The notes beneath the pieces were generated by a model. It had not been told where the DNA came from and did not search any database. It saw nothing but the letters and a program-made list of their open reading frames with translations. Below are positions 17,252 through 27,234 of a stretch of 64,000 nt of DNA, one piece after another. This DNA comes from DASPKM01 sp963817075 (GTDB taxonomy: Bacteria > Bacteroidota > Bacteroidia > Chitinophagales > Chitinophagaceae), in NCBI GenBank assembly GCA_963817075.1, contig CAWFMT010000003.1:372001-436000 (forward strand), given 5' to 3'. Numbering within the stretch: the stretch's first letter is position 1; the number at the start of each line of letters is the position of its first letter. The position numbers and the translations under genes were made by a program.

Positions 17252-19456
17252 TCAAAGCTTAAATCTTTTCAGTACAGCCTGAACCGATTTTTTGAACTCG
17301 TCTCTTTTTTGCTGCTGTTCAATAATGAACCCATTGTCTTCTATATTTCCAAGGACTTCATTTATTTCATTTTCGGATTCGTAAACCATCTTTCTAAATG
17401 GGTTCTGATAATCCTTTGCCCTGCTGTTATAGATTCCATCAGTCATCCACTCCCTGGTTTTTACTGCTTCTTGCAAAACCTGCTTAAGTAGTGAAGGATC
17501 CTTTTTTAAATCACGACCAAAAACTTTTTTTATGGCAGCAAGTGCATTTATTAGTTTGTCTCTATGATAATTTCTGCCTTCATCAATATAAAAAGCATGT
17601 ACCTGGTCCCATCCCTTTACTTTGCCTGATTTTATTTGAGTTTTGAGCTTCTCAACTGAACTTTTCTTTATCAGTTGCCCTCCTACGTTGCGCCACCCTT
17701 CGAGTGAAACCTTAGATGGAAGCAGTTCTTCAAAATCTTTAATGCTGATTACTTTATTTGATTCTATTAAGGCAAGCAATTGAAGGGCTGCATGATAGTT
17801 GAGCACGTCCTTATAAGCACGGTAGGCTTCTAATACTTTAATGATGCGGACAGACCGATGATTATTTTCAAAATCGTCTGCAAAAATGTCCATTTCGCTT
17901 AAGTCTGAATCTGGGTTTTCAAGCAATTCTTTTCCCCGGATTGAATCACTGGCTGATTTACTTTGTCTGCCTTTGCTTGCTTTTCCAGTGAGATTTACAA
18001 GTAAATCAATTGCATTGATGATCTCATTGACAGTATCCGGCGCTAGGTAATCGAATTCGAGTAATTGAGTTTTTTCTGTCCGGCGGTCCCTGTCCTCATA
18101 TTTCCATGAGTTTCTTGCCAAAGCATACATGTTGTACATAAACCAGTAAGCCGGCATAACTACCAGTTCGTTTTCCGACACATCATTATTGATCAGTGAA
18201 AAAGGAAGCGGGATATCCAATTCATATGGATAATCGCCCTTTGCAAGGATGCAAAAGGAAGCAAACCTGGAATTATGTTTGAGGCTTACGCAGAGACCTG
18301 GCCAAAATCCCCGACCAGCAATTAATTCACCATCTGCGCTTCTACTGTTATGATTTGAGCCGATGGTTGCACCTGCCGCCATATTGCTTTGACCAAACAC
18401 AAGAGCTGCGCACAAAAATGAATTATTATGATGCTGTTCATGAGAGGGGAAGATCAATGAATTGAGAACCTCACAACAAGATATGGTTGAATTGCTGCCA
18501 AGATAAGAATTGATCAACCTGGCTCCGTATTTCAACTGCGAATGAGAACTAAGAATAAACCGTACTGCTTTTACGCCATAAAAAATTCTGCATCCGTAAC
18601 CAATGATCCCGTTTACCAATTCACAACCTTCTCCTATTTGGGTTTTAGCTTCAGCGGATGAATTTATTGTAAGATTTTTCAATTTATTCGCACCCTTAAT
18701 GTATGCATCGCTTCCAATCCAAACATCCTTAATGATCGCAGTATTCTTGATTATGCTTCTGTCACCTATTTCGCCATAATATCCTCTTCGCAGGTCAAAT
18801 TTTTGATCTGTAAAATCTTTCAGCTTAGTCTGTAATTTTTTATCATCCCGAAACCTGCTCCACAAATAGGCATCGCCAGCAAGCATGCCATCAAAAGGTA
18901 GAATGCTTCTTCCTCCATTCTCGTTACATACCTCCAGCCATATCCTCACTTTTTCTGATTCGCCTTCCTTGACGATTCCATTTCCAAATTTTGAATGGTC
19001 GGTGGTATTCAATTCATTCACATTTGCAATGATCACTTCATTGCCAAGGATATAATGCGAGATATAATTTACATTATCTATAACCACATTGTCTCCCAGG
19101 TCACAACTAATGATCGTGCTGTTGTACAAGCCAACAGGCATTCTGAAATTATGGAATTCGAGATAGAACCTTTCCAGCTTACCAATTCTTACCAATCCGT
19201 GGAATTGGCAGTTTTTCACTAACTCAGGGTTGAATTCCTCAGAGACCAGTATATTATTCCAGTTATCTGAAGTATTCCTATTTCTCACAAGCGCCTCTAT
19301 CTCAAATGCAGTGAGCTGTCTGTAATTCCCACTTTTTTTATTTTGCTGGTTTCTCAGATAATATTCGTCTTTTCCCTTTGGGATGAATTGGGTTGGAATG
19401 AAATGATATCCCAGGGAATCCAGTTGCTTTTTATCGATCAGGTTCATAATTATCAA
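17252..19456 (-). CDS. DUF4954 family protein (left-handed beta-helix)
   Basis: 734 residues; start at 19456 or at the second Met (19447). The middle part (about 100-400) has hexapeptide-like repeats of a left-handed parallel beta-helix as in acyl- and nucleotidyl-transferases (for example VVIDNVNYISHYILGNEVIIANV and LINSYLGSNSTISCCEV). It matches my knowledge of DUF4954, a large Bacteroidota/spirochaete family of unknown role related to sugar-phosphate nucleotidyltransferase C-termini. The last about 250 residues are helical and charged. It stands alone, bounded by two copies of the dispersed palindrome. Confidence 0.75.
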   Translation of the reverse strand: MIIMNLIDKKQLDSLGYHFIPTQFIPKGKDEYYLRNQQNKKSGNYRQLTAFEIEALVRNRNTSDNWNNILVSEEFNPELVKNCQFHGLVRIGKLERFYLEFHNFRMPVGLYNSTIISCDLGDNVVIDNVNYISHYILGNEVIIANVNELNTTDHSKFGNGIVKEGESEKVRIWLEVCNENGGRSILPFDGMLAGDAYLWSRFRDDKKLQTKLKDFTDQKFDLRRGYYGEIGDRSIIKNTAIIKDVWIGSDAYIKGANKLKNLTINSSAEAKTQIGEGCELVNGIIGYGCRIFYGVKAVRFILSSHSQLKYGARLINSYLGSNSTISCCEVLNSLIFPSHEQHHNNSFLCAALVFGQSNMAAGATIGSNHNSRSADGELIAGRGFWPGLCVSLKHNSRFASFCILAKGDYPYELDIPLPFSLINNDVSENELVVMPAYWFMYNMYALARNSWKYEDRDRRTEKTQLLEFDYLAPDTVNEIINAIDLLVNLTGKASKGRQSKSASDSIRGKELLENPDSDLSEMDIFADDFENNHRSVRIIKVLEAYRAYKDVLNYHAALQLLALIESNKVISIKDFEELLPSKVSLEGWRNVGGQLIKKSSVEKLKTQIKSGKVKGWDQVHAFYIDEGRNYHRDKLINALAAIKKVFGRDLKKDPSLLKQVLQEAVKTREWMTDGIYNSRAKDYQNPFRKMVYESENEINEVLGNIEDNGFIIEQQQKRDEFKKSVQAVLKRFKL

Positions 19457-19529
19457 AAAGTTGATAGATGAAAGTTGACAGATGACCGTTAGGCGTTGAT
19501 CGGGAATCGTGAATCGTCAGTAGTGATAA

Positions 19530-19570
19530 AATCCTTGCGATACCTGGCGTCATTGCGTCTTTGCGGTTAA
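19530..19570. repeat. Dispersed palindromic repeat, right half
   Basis: CCTTGCGATACCTGGCGTC...GTCTTTGCGGTTAAAAT matches the right arm of the family; no left arm is present. Followed at 19580-19640 by a run of GTCAGACCTCCGCCCTCCGAG-type sequence seen again near 41465 and 42635. Confidence 0.6.
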
Positions 19571-19646
19571 AATTATTTTCTATCATCTGACTACTCCGTC
19601 AGACCTCCGCCCTCCGAGTTCCGACTTCGGACTTCCACCTTCGCAC

Positions 19647-21482
19647 CTATTCCACGGTCACACTCTTTGCAAGATTCCTTGGCTTATCAACATCAAGATT
19701 TTTTGCAACACCGATATAATAGGCCAATAATTGAAGCGGAAGCACGGTTAGGAGAGGGGCCACTAATTCGTCAGATTCAGGCACAGGTAGTATATCACCG
19801 GCAAGTCCGGCAGTAGTTTCATCACCTTCTGTAATCACTGCTATCACTTTTCCTTTTCGCGCTTTTATCTCCTGCATATTGCTGATCACTTTTCCATGGA
19901 ATGAATCCTTGGTGGCAACAAAAACAACGGGCAATTCTTCATCAACCAAGGCAATGGGACCATGCTTCATTTCTGCCGCAGGATATCCTTCCGCATGGAT
20001 ATACGAGATCTCTTTCAACTTTAATGCCCCTTCCAGAGCAACCGGAAAATTGTAACCCCGGCCGAGATAGAGAAAATCTCTTGCGTCTTTATACTTTTCA
20101 GCTATGACCTTGGTTTCTTCATGCTGGTTAAGGACTGTCCTGACTTTTTCCGGTATTTCATGGAGTTCATTCATCAGGTGATGATATCGGTCATCGGGTA
20201 TCGTACCTTTTTCTTTAGCAATCTTTAATGCGATCATCATCAAAACGGTTAGTTGTGCAGTGAAGGCCTTTGTACTTGCAACCCCGATCTCATGGCCTGC
20301 ATGTGTATAAGCACCCGCATGCGATGCCCTGGCAATGGAAGACCCCACAACATTCACAACTCCAAAAATAAAAGCACCCTGTTCTTTTGCTTTTTCGATG
20401 GCAACAAGAGTATCTGCAGTTTCACCACTCTGCGAAATTGCTATAATCACATCACCTGCATGAATAACCGGGTTTCGATACCTGAATTCCGACGCATATT
20501 CAACTTCCACCGGAATTCTGCACAGCTCTTCAAAGATGTATTCCGCTACCATCCCTGCATGCCAGGATGTTCCGCAGGCAACCATTATGATCCTGTTGGC
20601 TGACTTCAACTTTTGAATATTATTCTGCACGCCTGCCATCGTTATAGTTCCGGCTGCCACATCTAGTCGCCCACGTAGACAGTCGAAGATCGTATCTGGT
20701 TGTTCAAAGATTTCCTTGAGCATAAAATGCTCATATCCTCCCTTCTCGATTGCAGCCAATTCCATATCGAGTTTCTGGACAAAGGGAGTGATCTTCTCAT
20801 TTCCAAGATTCTTAAGGACCAGTTCATCAGCCTTTACAATTGCGAGCTCATAATCATTGACATAAACAACTTCCTTGGTGTATTCAATAATAGGCGAGGC
20901 ATCGGATGCGAGAAAGTGTTCGCCCTTACCAATGCCAATTACTAGGGGACTTCCTTTTCTTGCAGCAATCAATGTATCGGGATTATCCTTATCAAGCAGG
21001 ACAATTACATATGCGCCCACAATTCTCTTAAGCGCAATTCGAACAGCTTCTTCCAATCCGCAGTTATTATGGATCTGAATTTCCTCGATGAATTTCAACA
21101 ATACTTCAGTATCGGTATCGCTATTGAAACTGTACCCTTTTTTCTGTAGTTCACTTTTGATTTGGGCATAGTTCTCGATGATCCCATTATGTATCATCGC
21201 AAGTTTGCCATTGGAGGAGGAATGGGGATGTGCATTCCGGTCACTGGGCTCTCCATGTGTAGCCCAACGTGTATGACCAATTGCCGCAGTACCGCTGATG
21301 TCTTCGCCTACTAATGTTTCTTCCAGTTCAGCTACTTTTCCCTTCTTCTTGTACACTTTCAGGCCATGATTAAGCAAGGCTACTCCTGCACTATCATACC
21401 CACGGTATTCAAGTCTCTTTAAACCTTTAATGATTATTGGATAAGCCTGTCTCGGCCCGATGTAAGCAACAATTCCACACAT
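19647..21482 (-). CDS. glmS: Glutamine--fructose-6-phosphate aminotransferase (isomerizing)
   Basis: 611 residues from the ATG at 21482, where MCGIVAYIG places the catalytic Cys directly after Met as required for an N-terminal nucleophile amidotransferase; the frame runs on to 21569, but that cannot be the true start. The glutaminase domain (RGYDSAG, THGEPSDRNAHPH) is followed by two SIS sugar isomerase domains (SQSGETADT; EVEYASEFRYR). The C-terminus ends DKPRNLAKSVTVE as in the family. It makes glucosamine-6-phosphate for peptidoglycan and lipid A. No glmS ribozyme-like leader is visible. Confidence 0.96.
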   Translation of the reverse strand: MCGIVAYIGPRQAYPIIIKGLKRLEYRGYDSAGVALLNHGLKVYKKKGKVAELEETLVGEDISGTAAIGHTRWATHGEPSDRNAHPHSSSNGKLAMIHNGIIENYAQIKSELQKKGYSFNSDTDTEVLLKFIEEIQIHNNCGLEEAVRIALKRIVGAYVIVLLDKDNPDTLIAARKGSPLVIGIGKGEHFLASDASPIIEYTKEVVYVNDYELAIVKADELVLKNLGNEKITPFVQKLDMELAAIEKGGYEHFMLKEIFEQPDTIFDCLRGRLDVAAGTITMAGVQNNIQKLKSANRIIMVACGTSWHAGMVAEYIFEELCRIPVEVEYASEFRYRNPVIHAGDVIIAISQSGETADTLVAIEKAKEQGAFIFGVVNVVGSSIARASHAGAYTHAGHEIGVASTKAFTAQLTVLMMIALKIAKEKGTIPDDRYHHLMNELHEIPEKVRTVLNQHEETKVIAEKYKDARDFLYLGRGYNFPVALEGALKLKEISYIHAEGYPAAEMKHGPIALVDEELPVVFVATKDSFHGKVISNMQEIKARKGKVIAVITEGDETTAGLAGDILPVPESDELVAPLLTVLPLQLLAYYIGVAKNLDVDKPRNLAKSVTVE

Positions 21483-21660
21483 AAAAGCTAAATTAAAAAG
21501 CCTTGCGAAAGTCTGGAAAATAGCCGGCTCTGCAAAATAGAAGCAGCATGTAATACCAGTGCCAATCATTTCCTGGCTTATATAGTATTATCCTAAAGTC
21601 AGAACAAACTGAAACAACATTCCCTTCTTTAATGCAATTTTGCTAACCCAGATACTTCTT

Positions 21661-22341
21661 ATGGCTGTAATAATTGAACAATACAAAAAAATTTCCACTG
21701 CCTTAGATTTAAAGAAAATTAAGCTGGTTGCTGTTTCCAAAACAAAACCCATAGAAGACATATTTGAAATGTACAATCTTGGGCAGAGAGATTTTGGAGA
21801 GAATTATGTGCAGGAATTGGTTGAAAAACATTTGTTGTTACCTCACGATATCAAATGGCATTATATCGGGCATCTTCAAAGCAACAAGGTGAAATATATT
21901 GCTCCCTTTGTTCATCTTATTCATGGAGTTGACAGCCTTAAGCTGCTCAAGGAAATTAACAGGCAGGGCGAGAAGCACAAAAGGAGTATTGATTGTCTCT
22001 TACAGGTTCACATTGCTCAGGAAGAAACGAAGTTTGGTTTGAGTGAGCTTGAGTTGGATGAAATATTTGTTGATGTAAAAAAGGCCTTTGAACTGGGAGA
22101 AATGAAATTCGTGCGGGTTGTTGGGTTAATGGGAATGGCTTCTTTTTCTCTTGACATGGAAAAAGTAAGATTGGAATTTAAATATCTGAATTCCCTTTTT
22201 GATAAGTATCAACATATCTCCGCTCCAATAGTGAACCTGTCTGTCCTATCAATGGGAATGAGTGCAGATTATAAAATTGCGATAGAAGAGGGAAGTAATA
22301 TGGTTCGTATCGGGAGCCTGATTTTTGGAGAAAGGATATGA
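21661..22341 (+). CDS. YggS/PLPBP-family pyridoxal-phosphate homeostasis protein
   Basis: 226 residues from ATG 21661 (an upstream ATG at 21640 adds seven hydrophobic residues and is less likely). The PLP-binding Lys is in LVAVSKTKP; other family signatures are FGENYVQEL, WHYIGHLQSNKV and the phosphate-binding region LSMGMSADYKIAIEEGSNMVRIG. A TIM-barrel fold protein without known catalysis that keeps PLP pools in balance. Divergent from glmS. The family position is clear; the name yggS is used by analogy with E. coli. Confidence 0.92.
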   Translation: MAVIIEQYKKISTALDLKKIKLVAVSKTKPIEDIFEMYNLGQRDFGENYVQELVEKHLLLPHDIKWHYIGHLQSNKVKYIAPFVHLIHGVDSLKLLKEINRQGEKHKRSIDCLLQVHIAQEETKFGLSELELDEIFVDVKKAFELGEMKFVRVVGLMGMASFSLDMEKVRLEFKYLNSLFDKYQHISAPIVNLSVLSMGMSADYKIAIEEGSNMVRIGSLIFGERI

Positions 22342-22456
22342 GAATTTTGAAATTTTGAAATTGCCGTGCCTGCAGGCTAGCCTTCTGGCGGCCGCAGGGG
22401 AAATTTTGAAATTGCAGTTCAGGTAAAACTATTTAACCAATCAACTCTTCAACAAA

Positions 22457-23422
22457 TCAACCATCCCCCTTCTCTACCATCCTGAATGAAAAAACCACCA
22501 GGAAACCAGTCATACAGACTACCGCGCCAATCATCAGGACAGGTAGAATATCATTATGAATTATTTTCTTCATTCCAGGAACTACGCCCAGGTCCGCTTT
22601 CGACACCTTTCTGATCCTCGCCTGGTTTGTAAGTGAGTATTCAAGGATCCAGAGATTTCCCTGATTGTCGAAAACTCCTCCTGTCGGTGACCAGGGAGAT
22701 GAACTAGTGGTCACGATTGTTTGCATTCCTGTGCTGTCTATTTTCTTGATCACCTGACCGCTAAAATTTGCAACATAAATATTCTCAAACTCATCAGTCC
22801 AGATTCCCATAATGCTATGCTTGCCCGAATATGGACTGAAGGATACTGTTGTGCTGTTCATTCCTTCAGCGATCAATTCAGGGGAGTGACAGGGTTGAAT
22901 TCTATACAGATTATAAAGGTCCACAAAATAGAGAGTTCCTTTTTTCGTCGCATGCATCCAGCGGATGTTTTTGAATTCTCCTTCCGCGATCGTGATTATT
23001 TCTCCCGAAGGTGATTTCTTTTTGAAGCGACTAACTTTCCAACGATCAACCCAATACATATTGCCGACTGAATCCCTGGTAAATGAGTATTGATCCGGCA
23101 AACCTTCTTTCGGTTTGATCAGAGTATCAAGTTTGCCAGTTTTATCGAGCCGCCATGTATAGTGTCCCCAGGTATTAAGTTTTTCGCCATTGTACCAAAG
23201 ATGCTCTCCATAGAGATTATCTTCTTTATCTATGAATAATTCATGGGTATGAACATTCCTCACGGCAATTTTTTTTGATCCATCATTATTCAGCTTCCAT
23301 ACATGCGATAGATCAGTATAATAAATATCGCCTTTGCTATCCTTTACAATTCCAATCCCAGGATGTGAAAATGCTGAATTAGAAAAAAATAAAACAACTA
23401 TTATCAGGAAGAAGTTTCTCAT
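22457..23422 (-). CDS. Exported beta-propeller (NHL-like) protein with C-terminal membrane anchor
   Basis: 321 residues: signal peptide (LIIVVLFFSNSAFSHP), about six repeats of an NHL/SMP-30-like propeller (GIVKDSKGDIYYTD, RDSVGNMYWVD, TDEFENIYVAN, FDNQGNLWILEY), then one membrane helix (LPVLMIGAVVCMTGFLVVFSF) and a short basic tail. The propeller should face the periplasm. Third gene of a cluster with the dioxygenase-like lipoprotein (9 bases upstream) and an outer-membrane-like protein. Substrate unknown. Confidence 0.7.
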   Translation of the reverse strand: MRNFFLIIVVLFFSNSAFSHPGIGIVKDSKGDIYYTDLSHVWKLNNDGSKKIAVRNVHTHELFIDKEDNLYGEHLWYNGEKLNTWGHYTWRLDKTGKLDTLIKPKEGLPDQYSFTRDSVGNMYWVDRWKVSRFKKKSPSGEIITIAEGEFKNIRWMHATKKGTLYFVDLYNLYRIQPCHSPELIAEGMNSTTVSFSPYSGKHSIMGIWTDEFENIYVANFSGQVIKKIDSTGMQTIVTTSSSPWSPTGGVFDNQGNLWILEYSLTNQARIRKVSKADLGVVPGMKKIIHNDILPVLMIGAVVCMTGFLVVFSFRMVEKGDG

Positions 23423-23430
23423 GAATATTT

Positions 23431-24573
23431 TTAAAGGGTTTTTAATACCTGGTCCAAAGTATTATCATCATATTCTACATTCACCCATTTAGCAATGACC
23501 TTCCGTTTCTTATAAACAAAAACTGTATTTTTTGCCTCAGGGTTGATCTCGTAAAGCCCAGCCGTCTCTTTATCAATGGGAGATGGAATCATCACCATTG
23601 CAACCTTTTTCAAATTTTGCTTTGCACACCATAACCTGATCTTCTTGCGCAATATTTCAATCCCTTCACTATTGTTTTGATCATAAGAAGGATTCATATA
23701 AACAAGAAATACCCGGAAATTCTTCTTCTGTCGTTTTGCCATTTCCTGTTCAAGTCGAACTGCAATATTTTTCATTTGCTCAATGTTAGTGTGGTTGAAC
23801 CAGAGAATAATTCCTTCACCGTAACCATACTTGCACATTGGACAGGCCTTCTTGCCGCTATCAACGCCGGACAAATGAAGGGGATCAAATGCAGGGCAAT
23901 TAGAACCAACTGTCAATCCTGAATTGAGTTTCGGAAGACCCTTGTATGGATAATCGGGAACATTTAAACCAAGAAAAATGTGGCGGGTTGCGTGGGAAAT
24001 ACCTTTTTCAGCTGGTTGCACTTCCAATATTCCATTACCACCTCTTTCCCTATTCAAGTGCGGTTCATTTTTCAATAGCGGATCATCGCTAAATAAGAAT
24101 TCATCTATCCAATATTCATTCTTATCGGGCTCCTTAACCGTAACATGAATATGTGCTGGATCTTTACGATTTGGATAAGAAGCCGGTCTTAGAGTGAAAA
24201 TCTGGTAAAACCCATTCTTGTCTGTCTTTACCCAGCCACGGATATATCCATGACGTTTGCCCCAACCTTTCTCATTTCCTTTTGTGGGATAAATGCCTTT
24301 TTGATCAGTATGATAAACATAGATTACCACATCTTTTGCTGGCGTTTTCCCATCGCGATTGTAGACAATTCCGCTGATCTCAAGTTTTGGACCTGGATCA
24401 GAGAAATCGGGAAGCGTAACCACAGACTTCAGATCCTTGAAGTCAACAGGACTTTCAAAGATCGCCTCGCATCCTTCACAGCTACCTCCTACATGTTGTC
24501 CAGACTGAGATTGTCCACAGCTTGCATAGGTGAAAACTGTGATCATGCAAGTGATATAAAATATGTGTTTCAT
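23431..24573 (-). CDS. Lipoprotein fusing an intradiol dioxygenase domain to a thioredoxin-like domain
   Basis: 380 residues with lipobox YASC (Cys19). Residues about 60-205 are an intradiol ring-cleavage dioxygenase domain like the protocatechuate 3,4-dioxygenase beta chain, with all four expected iron ligands: Tyr95 (GIYP), Tyr133 (ASYP), His141 and His143 (AHIHV). Residues about 215-380 look thioredoxin-like with a CPMC motif at 244-247. The N-terminus also has a Cys pair (CEGC, 32-35). A periplasmic lipid-anchored dioxygenase is unusual since classical enzymes are cytoplasmic. Context is two envelope genes, 9 and 31 bases away. The natural substrate is not predictable. Confidence 0.75.
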   Translation of the reverse strand: MKHIFYITCMITVFTYASCGQSQSGQHVGGSCEGCEAIFESPVDFKDLKSVVTLPDFSDPGPKLEISGIVYNRDGKTPAKDVVIYVYHTDQKGIYPTKGNEKGWGKRHGYIRGWVKTDKNGFYQIFTLRPASYPNRKDPAHIHVTVKEPDKNEYWIDEFLFSDDPLLKNEPHLNRERGGNGILEVQPAEKGISHATRHIFLGLNVPDYPYKGLPKLNSGLTVGSNCPAFDPLHLSGVDSGKKACPMCKYGYGEGIILWFNHTNIEQMKNIAVRLEQEMAKRQKKNFRVFLVYMNPSYDQNNSEGIEILRKKIRLWCAKQNLKKVAMVMIPSPIDKETAGLYEINPEAKNTVFVYKKRKVIAKWVNVEYDDNTLDQVLKTL

Positions 24574-24603
24574 AATAACTTGATTTTGCGTTGGTCAATA
24601 ATT

Positions 24604-25863
24604 CTAATATCTCCCATTTGTAAAACGGGGATTTACAAAATTGTTTAAGCTGGAACCAAACCTATAGGTCAATCCAATGCCTGTGTAATAATTATAATTA
24701 GTAGATAAAGCTTTCAATCTTAATAAAACTTCTTCCGATGTAGCACCTCCTTTCCCCAGATTCAATTGATCTTTAATAATGCTTGCATCTGCATAAAAGC
24801 TAAGCGAGAATCCTTTGAACAGCTGCAATTCCACGTTCGCGTGAATGGAAAGATTATTTTTTGAAATATCGTGCAGGTAGTTATACCAACTCACATATGA
24901 ACTGATGCTTCCCCATGCCTGAGTAAAAGAAGCATATATTCCAAGTTCATTTGCGTACAGAGTCTCTTTCATCTTGGCAAAGATCGTTTCCTCAATGTAT
25001 CGGCGGTTGTCTGCCATCAATAAATAGCGAATCACCAGGAATTTATTGCTAGAGAGTTTGTAAGGATAGATATTGTATTCAAGCCCGGCAGATGCAATCA
25101 TCTTCCCTGCAATGTTATCATAGGTACTCTTTCTAAGTCCAAATTCAGTTGATAACGACCATCTGGATGAAAGACTTTTTATCAAAGCAGCATTGGAGTA
25201 TATGTAGTCATTAGTAGTATGGATGAATTTTTTCTGAGCAGCTTCCTCAATCATATATGAATTCCTGGATGTGCTATTGAAGAATTCAAGTTGCAGCTTG
25301 GATTTTTCTGTTACCCTGGAAGCAGTAAACCTTCCTCCCCAACTGTTTTCCTTATAATTTTTATCTCCGCTGAAACTTGCCCTGCCCCCAATTTGAAATA
25401 CCCAGTAATTCCATTTATCCCGTGAACCAGAATCACTACTCCTATCTTCAGATGGCAGGAATTCTATATTTACACTTTTAAATTGCTGCCCAGATCTCAT
25501 TAGATATGGTATTAATCCAGCTTTAATGAATTTTACCATTTGAATTCGAAGTTCGTTGTAGGAGGAATTACTAATTTGAAAAAATGAAAGAGTATCCTGC
25601 AGGTGATTATATTCCCCTTGTCCTATTAGCCTGATAAAATATTTATTGCCAGCATTCCCTGCAACCTGGAAACTTACGAGAATATGCACATCGGATTCGG
25701 TCCTGTCATTTACAAAATCGGCCAGGGTTATCTGTTGCCTTACATAATCGAAATCACAATCTGCATTTAAACAATCAAGGTAGATCCTGAGCCTGTGACG
25801 TTCCTGAGCGCGGCTAGTTGCTGAGATTTGAGTAAGAAGAATTATAAATAGCAGCATTCTCAT
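24604..25863 (-). CDS. Outer-membrane beta-barrel-like protein
   Basis: About 419 residues from ATG 25863 (the frame is open to 25902, and ATG 25857 is also possible), starting with a signal peptide (MRMLLFIILLTQISATSRAQ). The first part has the pattern IYLDCLNADCDFDYVRQQI; the rest is rich in amphipathic aromatic beta-strands (GGRFTASRVTEKSKLQLEF; ending YYTGIGLTYRFGSSLNNFVN), as in outer-membrane barrels. The N-terminal region resembles proteins annotated as having a DUF481-like or unknown fold, but I make no firm match. First gene of the three-gene envelope cluster, 30 bases before the lipoprotein. Confidence 0.6.
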   Translation of the reverse strand: MRMLLFIILLTQISATSRAQERHRLRIYLDCLNADCDFDYVRQQITLADFVNDRTESDVHILVSFQVAGNAGNKYFIRLIGQGEYNHLQDTLSFFQISNSSYNELRIQMVKFIKAGLIPYLMRSGQQFKSVNIEFLPSEDRSSDSGSRDKWNYWVFQIGGRASFSGDKNYKENSWGGRFTASRVTEKSKLQLEFFNSTSRNSYMIEEAAQKKFIHTTNDYIYSNAALIKSLSSRWSLSTEFGLRKSTYDNIAGKMIASAGLEYNIYPYKLSSNKFLVIRYLLMADNRRYIEETIFAKMKETLYANELGIYASFTQAWGSISSYVSWYNYLHDISKNNLSIHANVELQLFKGFSLSFYADASIIKDQLNLGKGGATSEEVLLRLKALSTNYNYYTGIGLTYRFGSSLNNFVNPRFTNGRY

Positions 25864-25990
25864 GATTGTGATTTTAATAAACCTGAGCAAATAGACGATC
25901 ATGGATGCCCCATTTGCAAATCCTTTACACCTGTTGTCTTTCTTACTTGATGAAATGGTTTACCAGTCAGAACCACTCTGCGACTCTCTA

Positions 25991-26026
25991 TTTCTCTGCG
26001 GTAAAAGAGATTTAACCGCAGAGAAA
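25991..26026. repeat. Inverted repeat between divergent genes
   Basis: TTTCTCTGCGGT (25991-26002) and ACCGCAGAGAAA (26015-26026) are perfect complements around a 12-nt loop. The GCGGTAAA/TTAACCGC edges link it to the dispersed palindrome family, turned inside out. It lies between the divergent genes starting at 25863 and 26164. Confidence 0.55.
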
Positions 26027-26163
26027 AAGAGTAAGCAGAGATACGAAGAGGAAGATTTTGATGGAATTTTCATTCATCAGTCAATTGACTCCTTACGTCA
26101 AGCGCGAACAGCCGTTGGTGTAAGATGCTTTACGCTAGGGATTTCTTACTTTTAATTTGACTT

Positions 26164-27204
26164 ATGAATGCAGGAAAGCTCATAATGAGATATAAGCTGC
26201 ACCACCTATTTTTCTGGTTGGTATTCTTTGGGGGCTGGTATTTCCTGAGATATCAGGATTTTTCCAAAGATGCACTTGCATTGAAGGTTACAGGGGTAAA
26301 GGTTGTTGACCTCATGCTCCTGGTATATTTTACAAACCTGGTATTGATCCCAAAACTGCTTTATAAAAAGAAATATTTCCTATTTATTCTCATCTATGTT
26401 ACCATGATCTTCTGCAGCAGCATCCTGAAGATCACCATCATTTATGATATTTTGAATATTAGGCATATTACTGTCTGGGACAATTTCAAGACCAAGTTTT
26501 ATGATAATATCATACCCCATTATCTCCTTGTAAGTACTGGCGCTGCGGTCAAGCTATTAGCTGATTATGTAAGGACTCAAAGAAGGCTGGTTGAAATCAC
26601 AAAGGAAAAGGCCGAATCCGAACTCAAATTTTTGAAGTCCCAGATCAATCCGCATTTCCTTTTCAATTCACTCAATTCAGTTTATTTCCTTATCGATAAA
26701 TCAAATAAAGAAGCAAGAGAATCTTTGCATAAGTTCTCTGAAATGCTGAGGTATCAATTATATGAATGTGGCGGTGAGCGAATTGAGATCGAGAAAGAGA
26801 TCCGGTACCTGGAGGATTATGTGGACCTTCAGAGGCTACGAAAGGATGAAAAGTATAAAGTAAATTTCAATTGCTCCGCTAATGTGCGTGGATTTTCGAT
26901 TGAGCCTTTACTATTGATCTCCTTTGTAGAAAATTCATTCAAGCATCTTTCTCATTTCGGAAATGGTAAGATCAATGAAGTGAATATAAATATCAACAGA
27001 GTGAATGGCGACTTCCATTTCCTCGTGAAAAATACTGTTGATTATACCAGCAAACAGAATACTGATCCGGTTGGAGGAATTGGGCTGCGTAATGTCAAAA
27101 GAAGACTGGAGCTTTTATATCCCGGAACCCACCAACTTTCAATTCATGAAAATGAGGGTTGGTTTGAGGTTGATCTTAAACTGAAAATTGATAGTGTTAA
27201 TTGA
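26164..27204 (+). CDS. LytS-type sensor histidine kinase
   Basis: 346 residues; start at 26164 or ATG 26188. Residues about 13-135 contain four or so membrane helices. The phosphoacceptor His164 lies in QINPHFLFNSLNS, the hallmark of the LytS/YehU (His_kinase) family. The ATP-binding domain has LISFVENSFKHL (N box) and GGIGLRNVKRRL (G box). It phosphorylates the LytTR regulator encoded 30 bases downstream. The input signal is unknown; the short membrane part has no extracellular domain of note. Confidence 0.9.
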   Translation: MNAGKLIMRYKLHHLFFWLVFFGGWYFLRYQDFSKDALALKVTGVKVVDLMLLVYFTNLVLIPKLLYKKKYFLFILIYVTMIFCSSILKITIIYDILNIRHITVWDNFKTKFYDNIIPHYLLVSTGAAVKLLADYVRTQRRLVEITKEKAESELKFLKSQINPHFLFNSLNSVYFLIDKSNKEARESLHKFSEMLRYQLYECGGERIEIEKEIRYLEDYVDLQRLRKDEKYKVNFNCSANVRGFSIEPLLLISFVENSFKHLSHFGNGKINEVNININRVNGDFHFLVKNTVDYTSKQNTDPVGGIGLRNVKRRLELLYPGTHQLSIHENEGWFEVDLKLKIDSVN

Positions 27205-27234
27205 AGTCTTGCGATGTTGAATAAAACTTGAGCG

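Noticed and set aside
22361..22394. Possible terminator or small element after the YggS gene
   Set aside because: GC-rich sequence with partial palindromes (CCTGCAGG, GGCTAGCC), but no single stable hairpin with a T tract could be drawn.
25901..26155. 84-residue open frame between divergent genes
   Set aside because: It covers the inverted repeat at 25991-26026 and has no family sequence.
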